Shown here: positions 42,256-51,132 of the stretch, piece by piece
How positions within the stretch are numbered: position 1 is the first letter of the stretch
How the letters are laid out: each line of letters opens with the position of its first letter
From: Lentzea sp. NBRC 105346
Lineage (GTDB): Bacteria > Actinomycetota > Actinomycetes > Mycobacteriales > Pseudonocardiaceae
Length of the DNA stretch: 64,000 bases
Assembly: GCF_030269605.1 (NCBI RefSeq)
Contig: NZ_BSTQ01000005.1
Span: forward strand, 380,538 to 444,537
Direction of reading: 5' to 3'
Notes under the pieces: model-generated
What the model saw: the letters and a program-made list of their open reading frames with translations, nothing else
Database searches by the model: none
Told to the model about the DNA's origin: nothing
Position numbers and translations under genes: made by a program

Positions 42256-43730
42256 CACGCCCCCAGCGGCTTGCGGAGCACGGCACGGGCGAGCTTGCCG
42301 GTGGGCGAGTGCGGCAGCGCGGGCGCGAACTCGACGACCGTCGGCACCTTGAACTTCGCGAGCCGCTCGGCGCAGTGCGCGACCACGTCGTCCGAGGTCA
42401 GCGAACCCTCCTCGTGCAGCACCAGCACGGCCTTCACCGACTCACCGGTCCGCTCGTCCGGGATCCCGACGGCAGCGGCCTCAAGCACGGCGGGCAGCTC
42501 GCACAGCACCTGCTCGACCTCGTGCGGGTAGACGTTGAAGCCGTTGACGATGATCAGGTCACCGGCGCGGTCGACCAGGTGCAGGTCGCCCTCGGCGTCG
42601 AAGTAGCCGACGTCGCCGGTGCGGAACCAGCCGTCGGCGTCCGGGCCGTGCGCACCGTCGGGCCAGTAGCCGCTGAACAGGTTCGCGCCGCGCGCGGACA
42701 CCAGCCCGGTGCCCGGCTCGTCCTCGTCGAGGTCCAGCACCGAACCGTCCGTGTCGACGAGCCGGATCTCGACGCCGGGGAGGGCCTTGCCGACCGAACC
42801 CGGCTTCGGGACGCCGTCGACCAGCGTCGACGTCAGCACCGGACCGGTCTCCGTGAGGCCGTAGCCCTCGTGGATCGGCAGGCCGACCGCCTGCCGCATC
42901 TCGTCGATGACGCCCGCCGGGAGCGGGGCCGCGCCGGAGGTGAAGAGGCGGACCGTGGCCAGTTTCGCGCGGAGGTCCTCGGCCGGCGTGGACAGCAGCG
43001 CGCGGTACATGGGGGGCACACCGACGACGGTGGTGACCCGGTGCTGTTCGATTGCTTCCAGCGCGGATGTCGCGTCGAATCGTTCCAACAGCACCGCGGT
43101 CGCACCCGCGCCCGCGACCTGCAGGAGTCCAGGACCGAGGCCGTAGACGTGGAACAGCGGCAACGCCAGCAGCACCCGGTCGCTCGCGTTCACCGGAGCG
43201 GGCCGCAGCGACGCGCACTGCTCGACGTTCGAGATGAGCGCGCGGTGCGACAGCATCGCGCCGCGCGGGACGCCGGACGTGCCCGAGGTGTAGCCGAGCA
43301 CCGCGAGATCCTCGCCACCGCGCAGCGCCTCGAACTCGGGTCCCTGCTCGGTCAGCGAGGGCGCGGACAGCACCGTGGCGTCGGAGCCCGTGCCGTCGCC
43401 CACCAGGATCCCGGCGCCGGAGTCGGCGAGGACGCGCTGCAGTTCGCGGGCGGGCTGGCCGCCGCCGAGCGGCACGACGACGCCGCCCGCGCGCAAGACA
43501 CCGAACACCGCGACGGCGAACTCGGGCGAGGTCGGCAGGCGTACTGCCACTCGGTCGCCCGGTTCCACGCCGGAATCGGCCAAACGGCGGGCGAAAGCGT
43601 CGACGGCGGCGTCGATGGTTTGCCAGGTGTAACTAGAGCCGCTCGCCACGTCGATAAGGGCTGCGTGTTGAGGACCACGCCGCGCCGAGGCACGGACGAG
43701 ATCGGCGACATTGCGAGCGGAAGTCAACAT
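42255..43730 (-). CDS. AMP-dependent acyl-CoA synthetase/ligase
   Basis: A 491-residue ANL-superfamily enzyme that activates a carboxylic acid as an acyl-AMP and then usually as a CoA thioester. LGYTSGTSGVPRGAMLSHRALI (P-loop), GYGLTETGPVLTST, WFRTGDVGYFDAEGDLHLVDR and the catalytic Lys in HSPTGKLARAVL are present. The start at 43730 is the first reasonable ATG, behind GAGGAGG, though close to it. It is divergent from the BldN-like sigma gene. The substrate is most likely a fatty or short organic acid. Confidence 0.88.
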   Translation of the reverse strand: MLTSARNVADLVRASARRGPQHAALIDVASGSSYTWQTIDAAVDAFARRLADSGVEPGDRVAVRLPTSPEFAVAVFGVLRAGGVVVPLGGGQPARELQRVLADSGAGILVGDGTGSDATVLSAPSLTEQGPEFEALRGGEDLAVLGYTSGTSGVPRGAMLSHRALISNVEQCASLRPAPVNASDRVLLALPLFHVYGLGPGLLQVAGAGATAVLLERFDATSALEAIEQHRVTTVVGVPPMYRALLSTPAEDLRAKLATVRLFTSGAAPLPAGVIDEMRQAVGLPIHEGYGLTETGPVLTSTLVDGVPKPGSVGKALPGVEIRLVDTDGSVLDLDEDEPGTGLVSARGANLFSGYWPDGAHGPDADGWFRTGDVGYFDAEGDLHLVDRAGDLIIVNGFNVYPHEVEQVLCELPAVLEAAAVGIPDERTGESVKAVLVLHEEGSLTSDDVVAHCAERLAKFKVPTVVEFAPALPHSPTGKLARAVLRKPLGA

Positions 43731-43897
43731 GGCCTCCTCATGAACAACTGGACGCGTGGAGCAGTCTTCCATGCGTGGCCAGCGTCACGAAGCGACGTGA
43801 AGGGCGTCGCACAACCGAGACACGTCGCCGCTACCTACTACGGAGTAACAACACGTATGCTGCCGCCACGGCGACTCTGTGGAGGTGCCGCCAGCCG

Positions 43898-44518
43898 ATG
43901 ACCGCCAGGGCTAGACCGACCACGATCAGGACCACCCGAGCCGCGACGGGAGGTCCGAACGACAACGCCGCAGACGAGCCGTGGCAGCTCGTGCAGGCCG
44001 CCCAGCAGGGTGACACCGACGCGTTCGGCCTGCTCTACGACCGGTACGTCGACATGGTGTTCCGCTACGTGCTGTTCCGCGTGAGCGGTGACCGCGCGCT
44101 GGCCGAGGACGTCACCAGCGAGACGTTCCTGCGCGCGCTGCGCAGCATCGGCAACGTCACCTACCAGGGCCGCGACGTCGGCGCGTGGTTCGTGACGATC
44201 GCCCGCAACATCGTGTTCGACCACGTGAAGTCCAGCCGGTACCGGCTGGAGATCACGACCCCGGAGCTCTCCGACGAACGCGAGGTCACGGCGGGCCCCG
44301 AGCACGAGGTCATGACCGAGGCGGCCAACGCGGAGCTCCTCCGCTGCGTCCACCAATTGGGTGATGACCAGCGGGAATGCATAGTCCTTCGGTTCATCCA
44401 GGGTCTGTCCGTATCGGAGACGGCGGAACTGATGGGCCGCAACGAGGGTGCCGTCAAGGCACTGCAACACCGGGCAGTACGCCGGCTCGCGCAGATTCTG
44501 CCGGGCTGGCTGCGATGA
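43898..44518 (+). CDS. BldN/AdsA-like ECF sigma factor
   Basis: A 206-residue sigma factor. Region 2 is DAFGLLYDRYVDMVFRYVLF to DVTSETFLRALRSI; region 4 is CIVLRFIQGLSVSETAELMGRNEGAVKALQHRAVRRL. The linker DVGAWFVTIARNIVFDHVKSSRYRLE matches the BldN/AdsA group that controls aerial development and chaplins in Streptomyces. Its position beside the hem cluster and before a DUF5667 gene repeats the bldN-rsbN arrangement. ATG at 43898 follows GGAGGTG at a rather long distance; upstream starts exist to 43775. Confidence in the subgroup is moderate. Confidence 0.8.
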   Translation: MTARARPTTIRTTRAATGGPNDNAADEPWQLVQAAQQGDTDAFGLLYDRYVDMVFRYVLFRVSGDRALAEDVTSETFLRALRSIGNVTYQGRDVGAWFVTIARNIVFDHVKSSRYRLEITTPELSDEREVTAGPEHEVMTEAANAELLRCVHQLGDDQRECIVLRFIQGLSVSETAELMGRNEGAVKALQHRAVRRLAQILPGWLR

Positions 44519-44584
44519 ATACCGCGGTGATCATCATCGCACTCGCGTAACCCACGCGAGATCAACTTCGTTACTCGGGTCGAG

Positions 44585-45640
44585 ATGGCAGGCAAGAGAC
44601 AGACGCCTCGGTGGCGACACAGGGAGCACGAGCGATTCGCCCGTGCGGTGGAAGGCGGCCCGCACGACGCCGCTGAGCTCGGCGACGAACTGGCGGTCGT
44701 CGCGTTGCTCAAGCAGGTGCGGATCGAGGGGCCGGACCAGGCCACCAGGGAACGGATGCGGCAGCGGATCCTCACCGCCGAACCGCCGACCCCGCTCGCC
44801 ACCCGCCGGATCAGTGCCAGGGCGCGATTAGCAGTCGCGGCGGCCGCCGTGCTGTGCCTCATCATGTCGCTCGCGGGCATGAGCGTCCTGCTCAGCCGCG
44901 ACGCACTGCCCGGTGATCCGCTCTACGGCGTCAAGCGCACGGCCGAGTCGGCCTCGCTCGGGTTCGTCTTCAACGACGAGTCCCGCGCGCTCAAGCACCT
45001 CGAGTTCGCCGCGGCCCGCATCACCGAGATGGAAGCCCTGGCCGAGCGCGGTGCGCGCAGCTCCGACCACCTGACGGCGTTGACCGACCACGACGCGGAC
45101 GCCACCGAGGGCACGCGCGAGCTGACCACGTACGGCACGAACGGCGACGGCCGCGTGCTGGCGTCGCTGCGCGACTGGGCCCAGTCCCAGACCGCCCGGC
45201 TGACCGCGCTGCGCCCCAGGCTGCCCGCGGACGTCGTGGACCGCGCGAACGGCTCGCTGGCCCTGCTCGGCCGCATCGCGCAGCGTGCGGACGAGCTGGA
45301 CGCCCGCACGGCCTGTTCCCCGATCACCAGCGGCGAGACCGACGGCCTCGGCCCGCTGCCCGCCCAGGACTGCTCGAAGATCGTGGTCGACCCGAACGCC
45401 TCGTCGAGCCGGATCCCGTCGACGGACCCGACCACGCCGGGCTCCTCGTCGGGCACGTCGTCGCCCTCGGTGCCGGGCAGCCCGCCGCAGCAGGCCCAGC
45501 CCACCACACCGGGCCAACTGCCACTGCCGTTGCCGCCGGTGAACACTCCGTCCACCCAGCCGGGCATCACCATCCCGTTGCCGTTACCGCTGCCGAGCAT
45601 CTCGTTACCGGGACTGCCCGGAATCAGTTTCGGCAACTGA
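44585..45640 (+). CDS. DUF5667 membrane protein, probable anti-sigma partner (RsbN-like)
   Basis: A 351-residue single-pass protein. It has a cytoplasmic N-terminal part of about 80 residues ([20 protein letters not shown]), one TM helix ([21 protein letters not shown]) and the extracytoplasmic DUF5667 motif [22 protein letters not shown] helical segment and a Pro/Thr/Ser-rich tail, ending with repeated [12 protein letters not shown] sequence, follow. The gene begins 66 bases after the BldN-like sigma gene. A one-TM protein directly following an ECF sigma gene is the usual place of its anti-sigma factor, and in Streptomyces this place is taken by RsbN. Confidence 0.7.
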   Translation: MAGKRQTPRWRHREHERFARAVEGGPHDAAELGDELAVVALLKQVRIEGPDQATRERMRQRILTAEPPTPLATRRISARARLAVAAAAVLCLIMSLAGMSVLLSRDALPGDPLYGVKRTAESASLGFVFNDESRALKHLEFAAARITEMEALAERGARSSDHLTALTDHDADATEGTRELTTYGTNGDGRVLASLRDWAQSQTARLTALRPRLPADVVDRANGSLALLGRIAQRADELDARTACSPITSGETDGLGPLPAQDCSKIVVDPNASSSRIPSTDPTTPGSSSGTSSPSVPGSPPQQAQPTTPGQLPLPLPPVNTPSTQPGITIPLPLPLPSISLPGLPGISFGN

Positions 45641-45657
45641 TCGCTAGGCTGGGGCCC

Positions 45658-46563
45658 ATGTCACGGAGGCGTGAGGTGGAGAGCGCGGCTGAACGCGACC
45701 TGCGGGCGAAGGTCGCTGGTGAGGCGTCGGCGGAAGCCGCCGTGGCCGCTGCCGCCGCACCGGAGCTCGAAGCCTCCCTGACCGTGCCGACAGACCTCAC
45801 CGCGGCGGCCTTCTTCGACGTGGACAACACGATGATGATGGGCGCGTCGATCTTCCACTTCGCCCGCGGCCTGGCCGCGCGCAAGTACTTCACGACGTCC
45901 GACCTGGCCGGCTTCATCTGGCAGCAGCTGAAGTTCCGCGTCGGCGGCCGCGAGGACCCGGAGTCCGTGAAGGCCTCCCGGGAGCAGGCGCTGTCGTTCG
46001 TCGCGGGCCGCTCGGTCGCCGAGCTCGTCTCCCTCGGTGAGGAGATCTACGACGAGCTGATGGCCGACCGGATCTGGACCGGGACGCAGGCCCTCGCGCA
46101 GATGCACCTCGACGCCGGGCAGCGCGTCTGGCTCGTCACCGCCACGCCGGTGGAGCTGGCGACGATCATCGCCCGGCGGCTGGGTCTGACCGGCGCCCTG
46201 GGCACCGTCTCCGAGCACGTCGACGGTGTCTACACCGGACGGCTCGTCGGGGACATGTTGCACGGCAAGGCGAAGGCGCAGGCCGTGCGCGCGCTGGCGG
46301 CCAAGGAGGGCCTGAACCTCAAGCGCTGCACGGCCTATTCGGACTCGTCCAACGACGTGCCGATGCTGTCCGCCGTCGGCACCGCGGTCGCCGTGAATCC
46401 GGACTCGCAGCTCCGGGAGATCTCCCGCAAGCGCGGGTGGGAGATCCGCGACTTCCGGACCGGGCGCAAAGCGGCCAAGATCGGGGTGCCGAGCGTGCTC
46501 GGCGCCGGCGCGCTGGCCGGCGCCGTGGCTGCGGGTCTGGCCTACCGCCGCAAGGGCCGCTGA
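45658..46563 (+). CDS. HAD-IB family hydrolase (SerB-like phosphatase)
   Basis: A 301-residue protein with the HAD motifs [11 protein letters not shown] (nucleophile Asp near residue 54), [12 protein letters not shown] (motif II), the Lys in GKAKAQAVR and [11 protein letters not shown] (motif IV). The N-terminal 40 residues are Ala/Glu-rich and the C-terminus has a hydrophobic Ala/Gly helix plus basic end, perhaps membrane-associating. It corresponds by position to mycobacterial serB1. The linked acyltransferase suggests a lipid-phosphate or serine-phosphate substrate; the exact one is unknown. Its stop lies inside an inverted repeat shared with the convergent gene. Confidence 0.85.
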   Translation: MSRRREVESAAERDLRAKVAGEASAEAAVAAAAAPELEASLTVPTDLTAAAFFDVDNTMMMGASIFHFARGLAARKYFTTSDLAGFIWQQLKFRVGGREDPESVKASREQALSFVAGRSVAELVSLGEEIYDELMADRIWTGTQALAQMHLDAGQRVWLVTATPVELATIIARRLGLTGALGTVSEHVDGVYTGRLVGDMLHGKAKAQAVRALAAKEGLNLKRCTAYSDSSNDVPMLSAVGTAVAVNPDSQLREISRKRGWEIRDFRTGRKAAKIGVPSVLGAGALAGAVAAGLAYRRKGR

Positions 46564-46654
46564 CCGCGAGTCCCACCTTCCCGCACCCCGTGTCCCACCT
46601 TCCGGCGACCCGAGGGTGGGACTCACCGTGCACGAAGGTGGGACTCGCGGTCAG
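46560..46654. repeat. Composite inverted-repeat element with 22-bp phasing (copy 1)
   Basis: The 21-bp outer arms 46560-46580 and 46634-46654 are exactly complementary. Inside, GTCCCACC at 46592-46599 pairs with GGTGGGAC at 46615-46622. The unit GAGTCCCACCTTCC at 46568 is followed 22 bases later by GTGTCCCACCTTCC, and the complementary units on the right arm are also 22 bases apart. Both convergent stop codons lie within the arms. The same layout occurs at 52054-52159. Confidence 0.8.
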
Positions 46655-47619
46655 CCCAGGAACACGTTGCGCCGCTGGGTTAGCAGCCGGTACAGCGTCT
46701 GCTGGATGGTCTCGCGCACCTGGTCCGTCAGGTTGAACACGAGCATGGGGTCCTCGGCCGGGTTCTCCCCGAACACGTCCGTCCGAATCGGCTCACCGAA
46801 CTCGATGTACCACTTGGACGGCAATGGGATCGCGCCCAGCGGTCCGAGCAACGGGAAGAACGGCGTCACCGGGAAGTACGGGAACCCGAAGAGCCGCGCC
46901 AGCGCCTTGATGTCGCCGATCATCGGGTAGATCTCCTCCGCGCCCACGATGGAGCACGGGATGATCGGCACCCCGGTCTTCAGCGCCGCCGACACGAAAC
47001 CGCCACGGCCGAAGCGCTGCAGCTTGTACCGGTCCTTGAACGGCTTGCCGATGCCCTTGAAGCCCTCCGGCCACACGCCGACGAGCTCACCGGACGACAT
47101 CAGGCGCTCGGCGTCCGGGTTGCACGCGAGCGTCTGGCCCGACTTGCGCGCGAGCGCGCCGAGCATGGGCGTGCGGAACACCAGGTCCGCGCCCAGCATG
47201 CGGAGGTGCCGCTGGTTGGGGTGCTCGGAGTGGATGCCGTAGGCCGTCATCAGCGCGTCGAGCGGCAGCGTGCCGGAGTGGTTCGCGACGATCAGCGCGC
47301 CGCCGGTGGCGGGGATGTTGTGGATCCCGATCGTCTCCGCGCGGAACCACTTCTCGTACAACGGTTTCAGCGGCGGCAGCAGCACGTTGTCGGTCAGGTC
47401 CTGGTCGAACCCGAACTCGTCGACCTGGTAGTCGCCCGCGATGCGGCGGCGGGCGAACGCCAGCACGTCGGCGAGCCTGCGTTCCCAGTCCGGGGCAGCG
47501 GTCTCCTCGACCGCAGCCGTTGTCTCAGGCTCGGGAACGACCTCCACCTGTGGTCTGGTGCGGCGTTGGCGAGCCTGTTCGGCGCCACCGTGTAGTGGGA
47601 TAACGCGTGCTCCTGCCAC
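46651..47619 (-). CDS. Lysophospholipid (1-acylglycerol-3-phosphate-type) acyltransferase
   Basis: A 322-residue PlsC-fold protein. The catalytic H-x4-D motif is in VANHSGTLPLDALMTAYG and the substrate-binding motif is VGVWPEGFKGIGKPF. A third motif, VPIIPCSIVGAEEIYP, follows. Acyl transfer to a glycerol-phosphate or related acceptor at the membrane is expected. The GTG at 47619 is eight bases from GGAG; ATG 47628 abuts it. The order acyltransferase-epimerase-bS22-HTH-proC equals that of mycobacteria (Rv0502 to Rv0500). Confidence 0.88.
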   Translation of the reverse strand: MAGARVIPLHGGAEQARQRRTRPQVEVVPEPETTAAVEETAAPDWERRLADVLAFARRRIAGDYQVDEFGFDQDLTDNVLLPPLKPLYEKWFRAETIGIHNIPATGGALIVANHSGTLPLDALMTAYGIHSEHPNQRHLRMLGADLVFRTPMLGALARKSGQTLACNPDAERLMSSGELVGVWPEGFKGIGKPFKDRYKLQRFGRGGFVSAALKTGVPIIPCSIVGAEEIYPMIGDIKALARLFGFPYFPVTPFFPLLGPLGAIPLPSKWYIEFGEPIRTDVFGENPAEDPMLVFNLTDQVRETIQQTLYRLLTQRRNVFLG

Positions 47620-47646
47620 AGCGTCCATCTCCTTGAAAAAGTTCCG

Positions 47647-48684
47647 TCAGCGGAGCTTGGCGGCGGTCGCGAGCACGGTCTGCTCCGCGGCGGCCACCAG
47701 CTCGGGGTCGATCAGCGGGCGCAGACCCCGCCCGTTCACGTAGTCGTCGAAGGCCTGCTGGGTGGTCCACCGCGGCGTGAACCCGAACTCGGTCTTGAGC
47801 AGAGTCGTGTCGACGACACGCCCCCAGTTGAGGAACCTCATCTGGTCCGGCGAGAAGTCGACGAGCCGGGCGCTGCGGAACAGACCCCCGACGGTCGGCA
47901 CGGCCACGCTGGGCACCGGCAGGTTGATCCGGCCCGCCCGCCGGATCGCCTGAGACAGGAGCAATACCCCGTCGCCGCCGACGTTGAACACGCCGGGCAG
48001 ATCGTGCATCGTCGCGCGCTCCAGCACGGCGAGCGCGTCTTCGGAGTGCAGCAGCTGCACCCTCGCGTCGTACCCCAGCACGGTCGGGACGACCGGCAGG
48101 GCGAAATACCTGGTGAGAACGGTGTCGATCCGCGGTCCGATGAAGTTCGTGAACCGCAGCGTGGTCACGTGCACGTCCGGCCTGCGGCGGCCGAACCCGC
48201 GGACGTAACCCTCCACCTCGACGGCGTCCTTGGCGTACCCGCTGGACGGCAGGTCCTTCGGCCCCATGCCCTCGGTGAAGACCGCGGGGTCGCGCGAGCT
48301 GGAGCCGTAGACGGCGCTGGTGGACTTGACGACGAGCTTGCGCACCTGCGGCGACTTCTGGCACGCGGCCAGCAGTTGCATGGTGCCGATGACGTTCATC
48401 TCCTTCATCACCGTCCGGCCGGTGGGCCCGGCCGGGTTGGCGGTCACCGACGCGTGCACGACGGTGTCCACGTTCGCGGTGGAGATGACCTTGGCGATCA
48501 ACGGGTTGCGGATGTCGGCGCGGACGAACTCCGCCCGTCCCATCCGGCGCAGGAGGTCACGAGGCGGCGGCTCGGTGTCCACTCCGAGCACCCGCTCGAT
48601 CTCCGGGTTGGCGGCGAACCGCGCGGCGAGGTGACCGCCGAGGAAGCGGCTCACTCCGGTGACGAGGACGACCTTGGGCGTCAT
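47647..48684 (-). CDS. NAD-dependent epimerase/dehydratase (extended SDR, GalE2-like)
   Basis: A 345-residue extended short-chain dehydrogenase. The cofactor motif is VVLVTGVSRFLGGHLAARF, the acidic cofactor-specificity residue is in VLGVDTEPPP, and a VVKSTSAVYGSS strand precedes the active site. The usual catalytic Y-x3-K appears as GYAKD (SSGYAKDAVEVEGY), and the relation to canonical YxxxK is unclear. By position and size it is the counterpart of mycobacterial galE2 (Rv0501). The substrate is likely a nucleotide sugar, unproven. It is co-directional with the acyltransferase 27 bases downstream. Confidence 0.85.
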   Translation of the reverse strand: MTPKVVLVTGVSRFLGGHLAARFAANPEIERVLGVDTEPPPRDLLRRMGRAEFVRADIRNPLIAKVISTANVDTVVHASVTANPAGPTGRTVMKEMNVIGTMQLLAACQKSPQVRKLVVKSTSAVYGSSSRDPAVFTEGMGPKDLPSSGYAKDAVEVEGYVRGFGRRRPDVHVTTLRFTNFIGPRIDTVLTRYFALPVVPTVLGYDARVQLLHSEDALAVLERATMHDLPGVFNVGGDGVLLLSQAIRRAGRINLPVPSVAVPTVGGLFRSARLVDFSPDQMRFLNWGRVVDTTLLKTEFGFTPRWTTQQAFDDYVNGRGLRPLIDPELVAAAEQTVLATAAKLR

Positions 48685-48856
48685 GCGGCTCCAAGCTCAG
48701 GTGCGTGGGACTGGTCGATGCTACAAGCCGAATTGATGACTGACGCGTTCCGGAACGCCCTCTTGACGCAGGTCACGCAGGCTTTACGGGCTAATCACCC
48801 GAACGGCGGCGACCGTTCCCGTGGTTCTCACGGTAACTCCCACATGCTGAAATGCA

Positions 48857-48890
48857 ACCGCCGCCGGCCCCAGGCGGGACCGGCGGCGGT
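48857..48890 (-). terminator. Hairpin terminator after the bS22 gene
   Basis: ACCGCCGCCGG at 48857-48867 pairs exactly with 48880-48890 around a 12-base loop, 18 bases downstream of the bS22 stop on the - strand. The remaining 48685-48856 stretch is presumably the promoter region of the epimerase gene. Confidence 0.75.
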
Positions 48891-48907
48891 GAGAGCTCGG
48901 CGCGGGC

Positions 48908-49009
48908 TTACTTGCCGCGCTTCCTACGCTGGACACGGGTCTTGCGCAGCAGCTTGCGGTGCTTCTTCTTGGACATGCGCTTGCGGCGCTTCTTGATGAC
49001 CGAGCCCAT
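48908..49009 (-). CDS. Small ribosomal subunit protein bS22 (AURKAIP1/COX24 domain)
   Basis: A 33-residue, almost purely basic protein: [20 protein letters not shown] followed by [12 protein letters not shown]. It matches the actinobacterial bS22 peptide found in the mycobacterial 30S decoding centre (Rv0500B). The ATG at 49009 gives the conserved start; the longer upstream frame is not conserved-looking. It lies between the excisionase-like HTH gene and the epimerase gene, exactly as in mycobacteria. Confidence 0.92.
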   Translation of the reverse strand: MGSVIKKRRKRMSKKKHRKLLRKTRVQRRKRGK

Positions 49010-49135
49010 GAAGGGGTCCCTTGCTCTCGACGTTGGTGGGTCTGTCGCGCCTCCCTCAGACAGGACTCGTGTCAAGCACGACTCGCCGGTAGGCACGCAA
49101 CGGCCTACCAGTTTACCCGGAGCCTTCCGGTCGCC

Positions 49136-49339
49136 CTAACCAGCGTCGTAGTAAGCGTTCTCGAGGTAGGCATAGACCTCCTTCTCGGGCACCCGGAACG
49201 ACTTGCCCACGCGGACCGCGGGCAGCTCACCGGAGTGCACCAGGCGGTACACCGTCATCTTCGAAACACGCATCTTCGAGGCCACCTCGGCCACGGTCAG
49301 GAACTGGACCTGAGCGAGATCGTTCTCCTTCGCAGGCAT
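49136..49339 (-). CDS. Excisionase-family/BldC-like helix-turn-helix protein
   Basis: A 67-residue winged-HTH protein: FLTVAEVASKMRVSKMTVYRL, then HSGELPAVRVGKSFRVPEKEVYAYL. It is the conserved Rv0500A-type gene located between proC and bS22 in actinobacteria and a distant relative of the bldC product elsewhere in this window. Despite the name it is not part of a phage. It probably binds DNA as a small regulator; targets unknown. Confidence 0.88.
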   Translation of the reverse strand: MPAKENDLAQVQFLTVAEVASKMRVSKMTVYRLVHSGELPAVRVGKSFRVPEKEVYAYLENAYYDAG

Positions 49340-49360
49340 GTATCACCGCATCCTTCGACA

Positions 49361-49401
49361 CGTGTCGTGCCGTCGGTCTTCCCCACCGACGGTTCGACAC
49401 G
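49361..49401 (-). terminator. Hairpin between proC and the HTH gene
   Basis: CCGTCGGT at 49370-49377 pairs with ACCGACGG at 49385-49392, and the stem continues after a two-base internal loop with CGTGTCG/CGACACG (49361-49367/49395-49401). It lies between the proC stop and the HTH start, so it may end the proC transcript or act in the HTH leader. Confidence 0.6.
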
Positions 49402-49453
49402 CACGTGCTCTCCTGAGAGTAGCGGGACTGGTGTGACTCCTGCGACGTCCGAT

Positions 49454-50263
49454 TTAGTCCTCGTGCTGCTTGCCCAGCTCAACGGACCGGTCGCGCGCGC
49501 TTTCGATCGCGGCCAGCAGCGCGGCGCGCACCCCGTGCTTCTCGAGCTCCCGGATCGCCATGATCGTCGTGCCCGCGGGCGACGTGACCGCCTCGCGCAG
49601 GATCACCGGGTGCGAGCTGCCCTCGTTCAGCATGGCCGCCGCGCCCACCGCCGACTGGATGATCAGCCGGCTGGCCAGGTCGCGCGGGATGCCGAGCAGG
49701 ATGCCCGCGTCGATCATCGCCTCGACCAGGTAGAAGAAGTACGCCGGGCCGGAGCCGCTCAGCGCGGTCACCGCGTCCTGCTGGCTCTCCGGCACGCGGG
49801 CGACCTTGCCCACGGAGCTCAGCAGCTCGTCGACCGTGTTCAGGTGCTCGTCGGTGGCGTACTTGCCCGCGGAGATCGCGCTCATGGCCTCGCCGACCAG
49901 CATCGGCGTGTTCGGCATGACCCGCACCACCGGCGTGCTGTCCGGCAGGCGACGCTCGTACAGGTTCGTCGGCAGGCCCGCGCACAGCGAGACGATCAGC
50001 GTGCCCTTCCGCAGGACCGGGCCCAGCTCTTCGAGCAGCGGTTCGATGTCCTGCGGCTTGACCGCGACGATGAGCACGTCGGCCTTGGCCGCCGCGCCCG
50101 CCACGTCGAGCGACTCGACGCCGTACTGCTTCGCCAGGTCGGCGGCACGGGCCGGGTGCTTCTCGGTGAACATGAGGTCGTCGGCGCTGCGGCCGGCGTG
50201 CAGCAGGCCGGAGAGCAGCGCCTCACCGATCTTGCCTGCCCCCAGCACGGCAATCTTCGTCAT
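49454..50263 (-). CDS. proC: Pyrroline-5-carboxylate reductase
   Basis: A 269-residue enzyme, last step of proline synthesis (P5C to proline with NADPH). IAVLGAGKIGEALLSGLLHAG is the Rossmann motif. VRVMPNTPMLVGEAMSAI and the signature DAVTALSGSGPAYFFYLVEAMIDAG confirm the family. ATG at 50263. A proline dehydrogenase gene lies 866 bases upstream on the same strand, so synthesis and degradation of proline are encoded side by side, separated by a long inverted repeat. Confidence 0.96.
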   Translation of the reverse strand: MTKIAVLGAGKIGEALLSGLLHAGRSADDLMFTEKHPARAADLAKQYGVESLDVAGAAAKADVLIVAVKPQDIEPLLEELGPVLRKGTLIVSLCAGLPTNLYERRLPDSTPVVRVMPNTPMLVGEAMSAISAGKYATDEHLNTVDELLSSVGKVARVPESQQDAVTALSGSGPAYFFYLVEAMIDAGILLGIPRDLASRLIIQSAVGAAAMLNEGSSHPVILREAVTSPAGTTIMAIRELEKHGVRAALLAAIESARDRSVELGKQHED

Positions 50264-50292
50264 GGCGGTAAAGCTTGCCACGCCCCCTTCGG

Positions 50293-50343
50293 TCACGCGG
50301 GAGCCCCGCGATGCATGTCATGCATCGCGGGGCTCCCGCGTGA
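50293..50343. repeat. Near-perfect 51-bp palindrome
   Basis: Positions 50293-50317 and 50319-50343 are exactly complementary 25-base arms around a single T. The arms contain GGGAGCCCCGCGATGCATG. It sits between the thioesterase stop and the proC start on the - strand. It is stronger and longer than ordinary terminators here and could be a dispersed repeat acting as one. Confidence 0.85.
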
Positions 50344-50346
50344 CGT

Positions 50347-51132
50347 TCAGCCAGCCGGCGTGAGCGCCAACTGTCGAGCCTGACAGACCAGCCGTCCCGC
50401 CGAGTCGATCACCGTGGCGTCCTCGTCGAACCACTGCCCGTGCACCGCCTGGCACGTCACGTGGATGCGCAACCACCCCGGCGCGGGCTTCGCGCGCAGC
50501 AGCGCGGTCAGCTGCACGGTCGGCGACCACCCGTACCGCCCGAGGTTGAACGTCACCGGCATCGAGATGTCGCCGGCGACGAGCGTGAAGTACGGGTCCG
50601 GCTGCTCCTCGTGCGGCCGCGCCCACAGCTTCAGGGTGAGCGGCCCGTCGGTGCGCCCGGTCAGGAACCCCGCGGTCTGCGGATCCACCCGCACGTCGCA
50701 CGCCGAGCCGACCTTGTAGAACTGCGCGGACGGCAACGACGACAGGTCCACCGCGCCCGGCGGTGGCGAAGCGGGGATCGACGGCAGGTCGGCGTAATCG
50801 GCGCGCTGCTCCGGCATGCGCCCGACGGTGATCGACGACTCGACGCACACCTGGCCGCGCTGCTCGAGCACGGCCGTCACCGCGGTCGCCGTGCGGCCGG
50901 ACTTGCGGATCTCCGTGCGGATCAGCACCGGCCCGACCTCGGGCGTGCGCAGGAACTGCGCGCTCACGGCCAGAGGGTCGCCCGCCCCGGCCTGCGTGAC
51001 GGCGGCGCGCGTCATCACCGCCAGGAGGAACCCTCCGTGTGGCTTGGGCCCGACCGTCCACTCGCTCGGCAGCGCGGCCGTGAACGTTCCGTCGCCGAGC
51101 GACCGGACCGCGCTGGATTTCGTGAACGTCAT
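50347..51132 (-). CDS. Thioesterase-family (double hotdog) protein
   Basis: A 261-residue acyl-CoA thioesterase-like protein. Its N-terminal hotdog has TAALPSEWTVGPKPHGGFLLAVM (typical HGG), and a second hotdog half includes LSSLPSAQFYKVGS and RIHVTCQAVHGQWFDEDATV. By position it equals mycobacterial Rv0499. The ATG at 51132 overlaps the proline dehydrogenase stop (ATGA). The true substrate is unknown. Confidence 0.8.
   Translation of the reverse strand: MTFTKSSAVRSLGDGTFTAALPSEWTVGPKPHGGFLLAVMTRAAVTQAGAGDPLAVSAQFLRTPEVGPVLIRTEIRKSGRTATAVTAVLEQRGQVCVESSITVGRMPEQRADYADLPSIPASPPPGAVDLSSLPSAQFYKVGSACDVRVDPQTAGFLTGRTDGPLTLKLWARPHEEQPDPYFTLVAGDISMPVTFNLGRYGWSPTVQLTALLRAKPAPGWLRIHVTCQAVHGQWFDEDATVIDSAGRLVCQARQLALTPAG

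Noticed and set aside
49136..49339. Excisionase-like gene as a sign of a prophage
   Set aside because: It is the conserved Rv0500A-type core gene between bS22 and proC; no integrase or phage gene is near.
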